Below, piece after piece: positions 1 through 11,706 of a stretch of 64,000 nt of DNA (the stretch's first letter is position 1; each line of letters starts with the position of its first letter). Source of the stretch: Cryptomeria japonica (Eukaryota; Streptophyta; Pinopsida; Cupressales; Cupressaceae); assembly GCF_030272615.1 (NCBI RefSeq), contig NC_081414.1, positions 235,244,733-235,308,732 on the forward strand, given 5' to 3'. A model generated the notes under the pieces. It worked only from the letters and a program-made list of their open reading frames with translations, was not told the origin of the DNA and did no database searches. The translations under genes were made by a program, and so were the position numbers.

Positions 1-591
1 TACCAGAGGTATAGAGCCAATGCTGGTATTCCAACCTTTTTTCTTGCAATATAAATCTACATGGGGACTAGTAAGCAGCAAGCAAAATTGCTAACCCAAA
101 TGATGTTCAAGCACTGCCCGTTGGGGAAAATAGATGTTGTATTGGACAACATTGATGCCAATCTCATAATTTCGCTTCCCCAAAACTAATATATGTCACT
201 TAGCAATGGAGCGGAGGTGAAGAAGCTTGTGATTGTTAATTCTTTGGATTTTGTATCCTTCCAAGCAACTTGGCCCGTCATCTCCAGGAACATTGAGTTC
301 CTTCTGAAAGTGGCTGGTATACAGAGCAGTTTCACGTCGAATTGGAGGGCAATTTTTCTTTGTGGCGAAGATCTAGCAGTGATTGATGACCTGGGGATCC
401 TTGAGAATGGTGATCTGGTGGATGGAAATGACTAGGGGTTTGGGTTGGGTGAATAATGGTATCCAAACGACTACCAACTCCCTAAGGAGATGGCAGAATC
501 AACAGCTCATTTGAATTGTGGCCCTGAATGTCCCATTGTCTTAGATGCGGCCAATGCGCTCGTGGATGATGCTTCCGATGACTCTCTGTGA
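1..591 (+). pseudogene. C-terminal coding region of LINE-A (post-RNase H module)
   Basis: Frame 1 reads through the segment with in-frame stops at 52, 190 and 433 and near 451, ending at TGA 589-591. The longest open piece is 193-435 (80 residues). I recognise no known family. The stretch around 103-172 (FKHCPLGKIDVVLDNID then NLIIS) resembles LINE-C at 13336-13413 and, more weakly, LINE-B at 11962-12019. The segment around 268-320 (WPVISRNIEFLLKVAG) also has counterparts in both. The end is acidic and serine-rich (DDASDDSL), as in LINE-B and LINE-C. I take it as the decayed C-terminal extension of a LINE ORF2. Its function is unknown. Confidence 0.45.
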
Positions 592-851
592 CTCCGGTTG
601 ACTCTAAGCCCTCCGGTCTCTCTGCCTTTTGAGATTGTTTGTTTTTGTCTTATGACCTCTACGTCTTTAAGAGGTCGGTATATTGTTGACCTCATCCAGT
701 CCTGTGTTGATTTCTCTTTTCCATGGATTAGAGCTATGGTAGGGGGTTTTCTTCCTGATTCTTTCCCCCTGCCGCTCTTATTGAATCAAGCCTTGTATTC
801 TCCTTCTTTTTTAATACAAGGGTGTTGCCCCTCTGCAGCTATTTACTTATT

Positions 852-862
852 AAAAAAAAAAA
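852..862 (+). other. poly(A) tail of LINE-A
   Basis: Eleven consecutive A follow a T/C-rich 3' untranslated region. This is the priming end of a LINE insertion and marks its exact 3' border inside the Copia RT. Confidence 0.7.
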
Positions 863-2984
863 CATATAACACTAAGATAATGAATAAACCATTTTCCAAA
901 CTTTTAAAGTAAACACAATGGTCATACCCACTTCTTAGAAAGTCTTGACTCGTCATGAAGGAATCAAACTTCTTGTACCATTTCCTAGGTGACTGCCTTA
1001 GGCCATACAATGACTTCTTGAGCTTGCAAACAAATTTCTTGTTGCGATTTTGAACAAACCCTTTTGGTTGTTCCATATATATCTCCTCATCCAAATATCC
1101 ATGTAAAGATGTTGTTTTAACATCTAGTTTCTCTAACTCAAGATCAAGTAATGCAACTAATGCTAACACAACCCAAATAGAAACAATCTTAACAACTGGT
1201 GAAAAAACCTCATGAAAGTCAATACCTTCTTTCTGATAATATCCTTTTGCTACCAACCTTGCCTTGTACCTTATAGCTTTATCATCAACACCCTTCTTCA
1301 ATTTGTAGATCCACTTGCAACCTACAACTTTCCTTCCCTTTGGAAGTTCTACTAAGTCCCATGTCTTATTCTTCTCCAAGGCATCCATTTCTTCTTTCAT
1401 TATTGTTTTCCCTTTAGCATTTTCAATGCCATTCATTGCTTCTTGATAACAACTCAGTTCCCCATCATTAGAAATCAAAGCAACAGATGAAATGAAATGA
1501 TCATACCTTTTAGGAGGATTTTTTACTTGTGTAGATCCCCTTAGAGATGGTTGTGGTGTTTCCACACTTTCCTGTATGCCTTCCAAATTTGCACCTTCAC
1601 CTTCGGAGAGTTCTTATGGTTCTTTCTTATCTGTAGATGATTGAATTTCCAATTGAACTTGTTGATGATGTGGTACATGTTCCTGTTCCAAATCAACTTG
1701 TACAATATCTGATTTTGTTAAAGAAGGTTCATCAAATACTACATCTCTGGTAATGATGATTTTATGGGTAGTAGGATCCCACAATCTATATCCCTTAACT
1801 CCATCACCATAACCAACAAAGGAGTATTTCTTAGATTTGGGGTCTAATTTAGAACACTGATCCTTAGAAACAAGAGCATAAGCATCACAACCAAAAAAAT
1901 TCAGATTTGAATAGTCACAAGAACGACTTGTCCATACCTCTTCAGGAATCTTAGAATCAATTGCAACTGATGGTGACCGGTTTACCAAATAGCATGTTGT
2001 ATTAACCTCTCTTTCCCACAACTCTTGTTGCAATTTGGCATTACTGAGAATGCTCCTTGCTCTCTTTAGAAGAGTCCTATTCATGTGTTCAACAACACCA
2101 TTTTGCTGAGGAGTGTAAACTATGGTTTTATGCCTCATGATCCCAGCTTCCTTGCAATAATTTTCAAAATCCAAAGATGTGAACTCACCTCCATTATCTT
2201 TTCTTAAACATTTGATTGATCTGTCAGTACTCTTTTCAACCATAACTCTAAACTACTTAAATACACTAAACACATCAATTTTACTTTTAAGAAAATAGAC
2301 CCACACTTTCCTAGAGTAGTCATCTATAAATGTTACAAAATATGATGCTCCTCCAAAAGAAACAGTAGGGGATGGACCCCAAACATCTGAATGGATGTAG
2401 TCTAAAACACCTTTACTTATGTGACTACCTAATTTAAACTTTTGTCTACATTGCTTTCCAAAGACACAATGCTTGCAAAAATTCAAATTCAAAGTTTTTA
2501 AATCTGGAAGTAGCTTACGGTTTACCAGTACCTTTAGCCCTTTCTCGCTCATACAACCCATTCGTTGATGCCATAAACGAGTAGATTCATATGTTTCCTT
2601 AGATACCATAGTTGCCTCATTTATATCAGTATTTCCTTCTAGCCTATAAAGGTTTCCAACTTTTGTAGCCTTCATAACCTCTAAAATGCCCTTTAACACT
2701 TTAAGTACTCCACCTTGACAAGAGAATTTATAACCACGAGAATCCAAAACACCCAAGGAAATTAAATTATTTTTTAGTTCTGGTACATGTCTTACCTTTG
2801 TTAATGTCTTTACAACACCATCAAACATCTTAATTCTAATACTCCCAATCCTAACAATCTTACAAGAAGGATTATTTCCCATAAGAACAACACCACCATC
2901 AATGGATTGGTAGGTAGAAAACCAATTCCTATGTGGACACATGTGATCAGAAGCACCATAATCTAATATCCATTCATCTTGATG
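863..2984 (-). pseudogene. Copia pol: protease, integrase, reverse transcriptase (decayed, truncated)
   Basis: The frame is the same as gag. A protease-like WILDYGAS sits near 2945-2975, where functional copies have D-S/T-G. A GAG-pre-integrase segment follows (LWHQRMGCMSEKGL, then C-x2-C). The integrase core shows its three acidic positions in HSDVWGPS, RKDNGGEF and QQNGVVEH. The RT segment includes WIYKLKKG, ARLVAKGY and LKKSLYGLRQSPRKWY. Stops near 2250 and 1611 break the frame. The RT ends at LYV, exactly where YVDD would be, because LINE-A replaces what follows. RNase H is absent from the window. Confidence 0.85.
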
Positions 2985-3794
2985 TTATAAGATATTACAA
3001 ATAGATAATACTTCACTAACCATACTTGAATCTATCTCAACAAATTTTTCTTCCTTTTTGGATCCATCATCATCCTCTTTCCTCTTCCAACAATATTTCT
3101 TGAGATGCCCTGATTTACCGCAATACCAACATTTTCCCTTACCCTTTTTGCCTCTTGACTTGGATCTGGATGTACCTCTCAAATTTTCCCTTTTTTATGT
3201 GGATCGACCTCTAGCCACCATTGCTTCAGGAGTGGAAGTTTTTGTATTAGACTTCCTGCACATCTCTTCAGAAAACAAAGCTCCCACAACATAATCAAAT
3301 CCAAGGGTGTCAGTTGTGCTAAAGCTAAACGAAGTGACTAAATGATTCCAAGATTCAAGGGAAGAACACAACAGTGTTGCTTCCTTGTCTTTATCTTCGA
3401 TTTTTGCATCCATACTACCTAATTGACAAATTAGAGTATTGAAAACATTTAAATGATCAACAATTTTTATACGTTTCTTCATTCACGGACTATATAATTG
3501 CCTCTTCAAGTAGATCCGATTTGTCAAAGATTTTGTCATGTAAAGACTCTCCATTCTGCTCCATAAGCCTGTTGTTGTTTCCTCTTCAACAATATTGAAA
3601 ATAACCTCATCCGCCAAACACAACCGAATTACGCTAAGAGATCTCATATTCAGATCTTCCCAGTCCTCATTAGACATATCTGTAGGTTTCTTTGATTTTC
3701 CTACCAATGATTTGTGCAAACCTTGCTGCACTAACAAATCACGCATTTTAAGTTTTCCAAGCTCAAAATTATTCTTTCCATTAAATTTCTCCAC
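2985..3794 (-). pseudogene. Copia gag with zinc knuckle (decayed)
   Basis: This is the capsid-like part of the Copia polyprotein. It starts at ATG 3794 (MEKFNGKNNFELGKLKMRDL), a typical plant Copia gag N-terminus of the UBN2 type. It continues in one frame to a CCHC zinc knuckle, C-WY-C-GKSG-H-LKKY-C, around 3110-3145. In-frame stops fall near 3480, 3192 and 2984, and no frameshift separates the pieces. Gag would package the element RNA. The protein cannot be made whole. The start is supported by the primer-binding site about 70 bp upstream. Confidence 0.8.
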
Positions 3795-3864
3795 CTCGAA
3801 TCTTGTATTCGAAACCTTTGAGCCATTTGATGTTGCAAAATCAACAGTCGCTGCAAAACAAATT

Positions 3865-3876
3865 GCTCTGATACCA
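3865..3876 (-). promoter_or_regulatory. Copia primer-binding site (tRNA-iMet)
   Basis: The minus strand reads TGGTATCAGAGC, the usual complement of the 3' end of plant initiator Met tRNA. It lies two bases inside the LTR border, where minus-strand DNA synthesis is primed. Confidence 0.85.
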
Positions 3877-3878
3877 CT

Positions 3879-4429
3879 TGTTATAAATGCAAAAGCATTA
3901 ACCTAGAAACAATAAAATTACAACACAAATTAGATGCAAAGAAGTAGTGAAAAATATAGAAGAATAATAGAACAAATGAGAATTCATAGATTTACATGGT
4001 AAAACCTTAATAATATGCTAAGGAAACATCCACGGGCAAGTATTGGTAATCTTATTGCTCAGGAAAAACAATTACATTTGCAAGCTTCACAGCTGCTGCA
4101 ATATTTCTCTTACAAAACATAATAATAATGTATTCAAGAGAACAAATATTTATAACCTCTTGAAGATAATAACAATCTCTCAACATAGAATAAAACCCGA
4201 TTTATTCCTTCGAAGAAATTGGAAATTTCCTTTCAAAAGTAAAAAATTGTTTTTTCTAAAACAAGAGAAAGATCATTTTCACAATCTTGTTTTTTCTATT
4301 TTTCTTGTTGTCATAATCTTACAACATGCACTGAATCATTGCCACTTTAGTTTAAAAAAATCACTGCTTCAGTTTCAAAATAATCACCGCTTTAGTTTCA
4401 AAATAATCACTAAAACCTCATTTGTTACA
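3879..4429 (-). repeat. Copia 5' LTR (~551 bp)
   Basis: On the minus strand the segment starts TGTAACAAATG and ends TTTATAACA, two bases before the primer-binding site. The inner border is firm. The outer border is chosen from the TG..CA rule and cannot be confirmed, because the partner LTR is outside the window. Confidence 0.55.
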
Positions 4430-5213
4430 TTTCATTTATCTATAATTTGAATTATTTCATATATTTATGAATTGTAATTGTCAAACATCAACTAGTATAC
4501 CTATATTCTTAAAAACTATACATAAAATAATGCCTAGGGATATCACATATTTGTCTTGTATGTTTATTAGTTGTCAAGAAGGACATGGAGATGAATAATG
4601 TTGCACTATTTCACTCTCATTAAAGATGTAACATTTCCATATACTTAGAGACAAGTGGCAATGATTTTATTTTATTCAGAGTAATAAAATAATACTTATA
4701 GAGAAACTTAAACATGCATGCATTTACATGTCATCTACACGTCAAATTTATTCAAAATCATTTTTTTGTTTACGAATATTTGTATGCCATTGTAGATGCC
4801 CCTCGACATAATAAATGTTCTTCTAAAATACTAAACACCAAGAATACGAATCCATTAAAGATCTGCATGCAAAAAGCTGTGAATTTATCTGGAGACAAGT
4901 GACAAGGGTTCTATTTTATTTGAAGTAATAAAATAACACCTTCACAAAAACTGAAACATGGCATATTTCACGCATTTACCCGTCATTTGCATGTCAAAAT
5001 GTTTCAAAAATGGATTTTTGTTTATAGACATTTTTTGATGTAATTGTAGATGTCTCTCGACATAATTTTTTTTTCTTAATCTTATGTATCTATTAGAATG
5101 TGAAGAATGCAACTCTAGATCACGCGCATTTGTAACTGTCGGAATACAAAACATTTATTTTTTCTTACACCGACATACTTAGATGGGTGCCATTGTAGGT
5201 TATGCCTTTCCCT
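4430..5213. other. AT-rich intergenic DNA with a diverged tandem duplication
   Basis: No gene is supported. Two related blocks, 4648-4822 and 4892-5066, are offset by 244 bp. Both begin GAGACAAGTG, contain TAATAAAATAA, and end with TGTAGATG followed by CTCGACATAAT. They are clearly diverged, so the duplication is old. Origin unknown. Confidence 0.6.
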
Positions 5214-5613
<400 letters not shown>

Positions 5614-5745
5614 ATATATTATGTATGGTATAATATAATACCTATTAAAATAAATAAGAATATATTTAAAAAATAAATAAACATATAATTTATTATTAAA
5701 AAATTAAATATATAATTTAATAAGTAAATATATTTATAAAAAATA

Positions 5746-5795
5746 AGTTTTTCTTTTTTTGCTTGGTAAAAGGCCTAAGTCGGGATTATATTAAA
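5746..5795 (-). mobile_element. LINE-C 3' terminus with A-rich tail (cut off by LINE-B)
   Basis: The minus strand reads through ATAATCCCGACTTAGGCC and ACCAAGC into AAAAAAAGAAAAA. This is a LINE 3' end. It continues the LINE-C 3' untranslated region from 12658 onward once LINE-B and its 13-bp target duplication are removed. The 114 bp or so to the left (5614-5745) is AT-rich and shows nothing else. Confidence 0.7.
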
Positions 5796-5808
5796 ATATT
5801 AAAGAGTT
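5796..5808. repeat. Left 13-bp target-site duplication of LINE-B
   Basis: ATATTAAAGAGTT here is repeated exactly at 12658-12670, at the other end of LINE-B. The length is typical of LINE target-primed insertion. Confidence 0.85.
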
Positions 5809-5820
5809 AAACTAACACGA

Positions 5821-7447
5821 ATGGAGTGGCAGAGGAGACTAGGGCTTCCACCCAGGGAGTTGCAGGTTTTTCGACCACAAGAAGGTTTTCCCCATGATCG
5901 AAGATATGCAGATCAGGGGATGCAGTAGAGTTTCAAGTAGTCGTGACCTGGTAAATGCCCTTGGCAAAATCCAAGCAAGGCTTGGGAGGATCAAGACAGG
6001 TTCTTTTATCCTCATAAATAGTAGGGGGAGGAGGCGATAACCCAAGAATCTAAATACTTGAGAAATGAGACTCTCAGAACTCAAGGGCATCGCAATAAGG
6101 AGTATGGCCCGAAAACTATGTGGCAACACTGCCAAGAGAAAGAGTGGCAACCTAGAAGAAATTTTCAGAAGCAAACAAAGGTTCCGGAGCATAAAGAGAG
6201 CATGAAGCCAGAGAAAGTTTTGTTGATGATAGACAACAAAAGTTGGAATGATTCCGTGGCCTTTTTTGGGGAGAGGGGAATTTTTATAAAATGTTTCGGT
6301 GATTGGCCGTCGGTGGGTAAGATGAAAGGCTGGTGTACTGAAAACTGGAAATGCAAAGTCAAACTCAAAACCCTTCCAAATGGTTTTTTCTTGGTAACCA
6401 CTGAAGATGGTAAGGATAAGCAGGGAATTTTAAATAATGGACCCTTCTTCATGGGTGGTAGGGGATTGTACATTAGGGATTGGGAACCTAACTTTAATCT
6501 TGTGTTGGCACCGATTGAAGAGGTGCCTATCTGGCTAAGATTATATAACTTGCCCAAAGAATACTGGAATGAGGAGTTCTTTCAAGCCCTATGTAACAAA
6601 CTGAGATACTACATCAAGGCGGACGAGGATATTGAGTCTAAGGACTTCAGTATGTACGCACGAATATGTATTGGGTGGAAACCCCACTACCCACTCCTAG
6701 AACAAGTTGAGATCATAACAAATGCAGGACAGTGGCTTCAAAAAATCGAGGTGGAGGAATCAAATGAAAGATGCAATCATTGCAAAAAAGAGGGACACAC
6801 GGAGGAAACCTGTTTAATTGGCCCAAAAGGGAAAAATGTGGAGATAACGATAGAAGATGAGGTTACCTTCTTTGTGAGAAAAGAAAATACAATGGATGAG
6901 GTGAGAACAAATGATGACACAACTCAGCCTCTGCCAATGCCCTTTTTTCAAGGGGAGGTTTTGATGGCCAACAACAATAGCACCCAGGAGGTGGAAGAAA
7001 TTGTAACAGATGCTTCTCTTATTAACAAACATAGGGAGGTCGTAGGTTGGGTAGAAGATGCCATTGCAAGAGTGGAGAAAGTAGTTGACATTCTGGATGA
7101 GGTTAAATCCAGGGTCATACCTTTCGTGGAAACAGGAGTAAACTCGGAGATAGTCCAGCACACTAAGAAGGCTCAGGATTCGGGGACTGAAAAGGATGAA
7201 ACCAAGGAAATATAGAGAATCCAATGGAGTTGATGATGAGGACAAATGGGGATGGATGGATGAGGAAGACATCTTGGAAACAAGGACAATAGAGAAAATA
7301 GAGCCTGTGTGTAACAAGGTGCGAATGGGGGAAAAGAGATCCAGAGGCAGAAAGTCAAATCAATTCAAGATTGCACTGGCTGGAAGTGCCAAAGGCCAAA
7401 GTAAACTGATAGTAGGGAAGGGTGTCACCCTTCTTGAAGGACAATGA
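5821..7447 (+). pseudogene. LINE-B ORF1: DUF4283-type RNA-binding protein with zinc knuckle
   Basis: In plant LINEs this protein binds element RNA and forms the ribonucleoprotein. ATG 5821 opens MEWQRRLGLPPREL in the same frame as the long open segment 6058-7215. Stops occur near 5923, 5935 and 6019. A DUF4283-like region runs about 6220-6720 (VAFFGERGIFIKCFGDWPSV, NGPFFMGGRGLYI, WLRLYNLPKEYWNEEF). A CCHC knuckle, C-NH-C-KKEG-H-TEET-C, follows near 6774-6812. A frameshift near 7200 moves the reading to 7196-7447, which ends in a basic RGRKS segment. Its stop overlaps the ORF2 start as ATGA. Confidence 0.8.
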
Positions 7448-10400
7448 AAACCATAACCTGGAATGTCAGGGGCTGCAATGCCCTTGACAAGCATCGATTG
7501 ATCAAACGAGGGTTGGATCAATTAAGGCCAGATGTAGTTTTCTTACAAGAGACAAAGATGAATAAAGAGGAAGCTAGTTTACTCATTAGATCCTGGAAGC
7601 AGTGGATGGGGGCTTTCATGGATTCGGAGGGAGCCTCAAGAGGTTTGGGTATTCTCTGGAACTCAAGCAACCACAAGGTTGAGGAAGTTTTCATTTCCTG
7701 TATGTGGCAGGTGAGTAAGGTTCATTCCTTTCTTTAAATGCTGATTTCATTTTGATTAATGTCTATGGACCATCAAAACCAAGTCTTCAAAGAGAATTTT
7801 GGAAGCCCCTATCTTCCCTCATTCGAGATCTGGAAGATGGTGTTATTATTATTGGGGGTGACTTTAACACTATCTTGGATCTGAGTGATAAATCAGGGGG
7901 CAAGGGAGGATCTTCTACGACCCAAGTAAATTTTCAAAGTTTTGTGGTTGATAATGGACTTAGGGAAGTCAAATCCAAGGAAGGACAGTTCACATGGTCA
8001 AACCGAAGGATCTTAGGGAACCATGTAGCAGAAAAGCTCGATCGTTTCTTCTTGGGAGGGCCCTGGGCGGAAACCAATCTCCTCTTTGCCTCAAATATCC
8101 AACTGATGGTAGCTTCAGACCACCTACTAGTGGAACTCACCATAGCTTTCGATGGCCCTCCCATCAGATGTCCTTTCAAATTTGAAAAAATGTGGCTGAG
8201 GGATGGAAGCTTGAGGGATTTAATCAAGGAATGGTGGTCTGGGGCCCCAGAGATTTTTGGTACTAAGGCTTTTGTTTTTGTCAAGAAATTGCAATTTGTT
8301 AAATCTAAAATCAAAGAGTGGAACTGAATCAAGTTTGGCAATATATTTGCATATAAAAGAGATCTGGAGGAAAGGTTGGTGGCATTGCAAGAAATAATAA
8401 TTCAAAAGGGGATGTCATCCTAGATGTTCTTGCAGGAGAGAGACCTCAAAAGTCAATATAGTGAAATTTTGGCCAGAGAGGAGATCTACTGGCGACAAAA
8501 GTCGAGGGAGTGCTAGCTAAGGGAAGGGGACAAAAATACAAAAATTTTCCATAACTCAGTTAAGGCGAGAAGGTCCTAGAACAAAATCACAACCATTTAT
8601 AACAGCGAGAATGTCTTGCTAGACAAATTGGAGGACATAAACAAAGAGGCAGTTGATTTCTTTTTGGCATTACTATCTAAGGAAAATTATACCAATCCAG
8701 AGCACCAACAAAATGGGCTCAATGTTATCCCGGAGCTGATAACAGACACTCACAATCAGGCACTTATGCAACCCATCCAAGTCAAGGAGGTTCGAAAAGT
8801 GGTTTTTAGTATGGCGAGAGACAAACCTCCTGGGCCAGATGGTTTCCCAGTGCTTTTCTACCAAACCTTCTAGGAGATTGTAGGAAATGATGTTTGGGCA
8901 ATAGTGGAGGAATCACGGTGCAAGGCGAGTGTCGCAAAGGAGCTAAATTGCACACTGCTAGCCCTTATCCCCAAGGTGGAGCATCCTACTTCTTTTAATG
9001 AGTTCAGTCCAATCTCTTTGTGCAATACCATTTATAAAGTGGTAGCTAAAGTGATCTCAAATAGGTTGAAACCATTGCTAAGTCATATCATTTCAGAAGA
9101 ACAAAGCGGCTTTGTCTTAGGTAGATCGATTGTGGAGGGAATAATAATTGCCCACAAAGCTATCCACACAGTTCATCAGTCAAAAGTGGATCGAATGTTG
9201 ATCAAACTAGACATTAGAAAAGCATATGACATGATAGATCGTGAATTTATTCTCCAGGTGTTGCAGAGTTTTGGCTTCTCAAAAGAGTGGATTAGCTGGA
9301 TACGGGCTTGTATAGGGGGGTGTGGACTTCTGTCCTGGTAAATGGTAGCCCGCAAGGTTTCTTCCAAACTACCCGTGGGATCAGACAAGGTGACCCATTA
9401 TCACCTTTCCTATTCATTATCTTGGCGGAAGTTTTGGGAAGATTAATTCTCTCCCAGCAACTACATGGAACCTGGAAAGGAATTAAAATTGCGGAGGGAA
9501 TGGAGCCGGTTACACATCAACAATTTGCGGATGATACTCTACTCTGTGGGCAGTCTTCACTTCAAGAGGCCCGAGTAATCAGAAGGACAATAGATGTTTT
9601 TTGCAGAGCTACTGGTCAGTAGGTTAACTGGGCTAATTCAGAAGTTCTTTTCTTTAATACAGGGGTCTGCAGACAACAAGAAATCATAATCCCCTTGGTT
9701 GCGTGGGATAAATTCTGCCAAGCCAAACAGGCAGGGGGTGTAGGACTACGAAACTGGAAACTGCTAAATGAGGCAATGGGGAAAAAGTGATATGGCAGAT
9801 TTACTCCCATTTGAATCAGAAATGGGTACAAATACTAAAACACAATTATCTAGATCAAATGAACAAATAACACATATTTACTATCAATACCCTACCAAAA
9901 GGCTCTGCTATATGGAATTTTATTGTTTCTTGCAGCTATGTCATTACCGAGCACATAACTTGGGAAATAGGCAATGGGACAGTGGCCAATTTCTGGATAG
10001 ACTCCTGGGATGGGAGGCCAACACTCTCAGATAGACAAGATTTCGAGAATATTATACAGGTCACTAAAACTCAGTGGGGAGAAAAGGTAGGGGATTTTCT
10101 TACGAAAAATAGGGTTCAGGGGGTAGATTTGTATGAATGGAAAGAGGTGGAAACTCTTCCCTTGTCAGCACATCAAAAAGACCTGCTAAAGAATACCATG
10201 CAGGAGTACACACCCATGTTGTCCAATAAGGAAGATACTCTAAGATGGTGTGGTTCAAAATCGAGGCAGTACTCAGTCAAGATTGGCTATAGTATTTTAG
10301 ACAAATTGGAAGAAAGAAAGGAATGACCAGTTAAAATTTAGTGGAGTTCCCCCATCCTCCCAAAAGTGGGAGCTTTCTCTTGGTTGGTTTTGAAAAAACA

Positions 10401-11374
10401 CATCCTGATAGGGGAAAGATTGTGTAGACTGGGCTTCTTGGGCCCTTTCAGACGTACAATGTGCAAGAAGGCAGAAGAATCTCTTGATCACCTGCTTCTA
10501 CAATGTGAGGAAGCGTAGAAGGTATGGAGCTTCCTTTTAGGGAAGCTGGGATGGGTTGTCCCTTTACCTAATACAGTTTTTGACCTTTTCTCCAGCTGGA
10601 ATATACCGAGCCGTGGGTCTGTTTTTTCTAGTTTATGGCTAGTAGCCCCCTCCCTTGTTGTATGGGAGATTTGGAAGGAGAGAAATAGAAGGATTTTCCA
10701 AGAAAAAGAAGAATCAGTGGGTAGTTTGTTGACAAGGGTAGAAAGAGCAATAACTGAAACTGTATCAGTGGTAGCCAGGAACCATAATCTGGCAAAATAC
10801 CCTTACACTAATAATGATAGGGACATTCAAGCTAATTGGCCTCTTGTGAATTGTCAACCCGTTAATGCGTCCCTAAGGGCTAATCCCACTTTAGAAAAAG
10901 TGGAGGTTACATGGGAGCCGCCTAGCAAGGAATGGATAAAAATAAATTTTGATGGGGCATCTAGAGGAAACTTGGGAACCTCAAGTGTGGGGGTAGTTGC
11001 GAGAAATGACAAAGGGTATATCCTCTTCAAAGGAGCATGTCGATTGCAGGATGGAACAAACAATGAAGCAGAGGTTCAGGCAACACTTATGGCAACTGAG
11101 TTGGCCTTAAACATGAAAGTCCAAAGGCTGCATCTAGAAGGAGATTCCCAGGTGGTCATCAATGCAATTGCTAAGGGCAATACTCCATCAAGGAAATTAT
11201 CTCGTTGGGTGGAGATCATTCGAGAGAAACTCAACCTCTTTGAGGAATTTCAGGTATCCCACTTCAGGTGAGGTGCCAATGCAGTGGCAGACCTACTCTC
11301 TAACATTGGATGTGACATGACTAGCCAAATGGCCAAGTGGTGGAAGGGAAATGGCAGAGTGTGGAAGTGGTCTT
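7444..11374 (+). pseudogene. LINE-B ORF2: endonuclease, reverse transcriptase, RNase H
   Basis: This encodes the nicking and copying enzyme of the LINE. The APE-type endonuclease starts at ATG 7444 with MKTITWNVRGCN, followed by FLQETKM, GGDFNTIL and a retained SDH. A frameshift lies near 7737. The RT region (8616-9622) has RDKPPGPDGFP, LIPKVEHP, IKLDIRKAYD, IRQGDPLSPFLF and catalytic QFADDT, with a frameshift near 9320 and stops near 8871 and 9620. About 130 residues after the thumb are missing around 9655-9690 by comparison with LINE-C. A zf-RVT segment (about 10380-10520) precedes an RNase H whose acidic residues appear kept (NFDGAS, NNEAE, LEGDS, NAVAD), with one stop at about 11269. Confidence 0.88.
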
Positions 11375-11706
11375 AAATGCAGTCCTTGAAGCTTGAAGCA
11401 AACAACATGCACGCAAGGAAGCCTGAAATGACAAGTACATCCTTTTGAAGACGTTGCAATTAATGAGGTAGTTGCCGAGTGTAGAGTACCTGTTAGAGAT
11501 GATGGCAGAGTGCAGCAAATCTGATGTGAAATCTTATTCCTTTTATGACATTGCGCCTGCATTTACGACCTGTCTCAAACAACGACGATGGAACTTAACT
11601 CCTTTGGTTTGTGAGCAGAGTATTGAGTCTGTATTTATTTTGATTGATAAATGGTTTCATGTCATTTGCATTGTAGAGGCTGGCGTTAATAATTTGTGCA
11701 AGTCCA

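Larger units (their letters stand above)
1..862 (+). mobile_element. LINE-A, 3' part of a non-LTR retrotransposon
   Basis: This is the 3' end of a plant LINE cut by the window edge. It holds the end of a coding region, a T/C-rich 3' untranslated region and an 11-A tail. Immediately after the tail the sequence is the reverse transcriptase of a minus-strand Copia element, so the LINE is inserted in that element. The 5' part, its target duplication and the rest of the Copia RT should lie left of position 1. The call rests on the tail structure and on coding resemblance to the 3' regions of LINE-B and LINE-C. Confidence 0.6.
863..4429 (-). mobile_element. Ty1/Copia retrotransposon, partial
   Basis: A minus-strand Copia element retaining its 5' LTR (3879-4429), a primer-binding site for initiator Met tRNA, gag and most of pol in the order protease, integrase, reverse transcriptase. 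It stops at 863, where LINE-A begins. The end of the RT, the RNase H and the 3' LTR are not in the window and probably lie beyond its left edge. Confidence 0.85.

Noticed and set aside
193-435. 80-codon open frame as an independent small gene
   Set aside because: It is one open piece of a longer frame with stops on both sides that ends in a LINE 3' tail.
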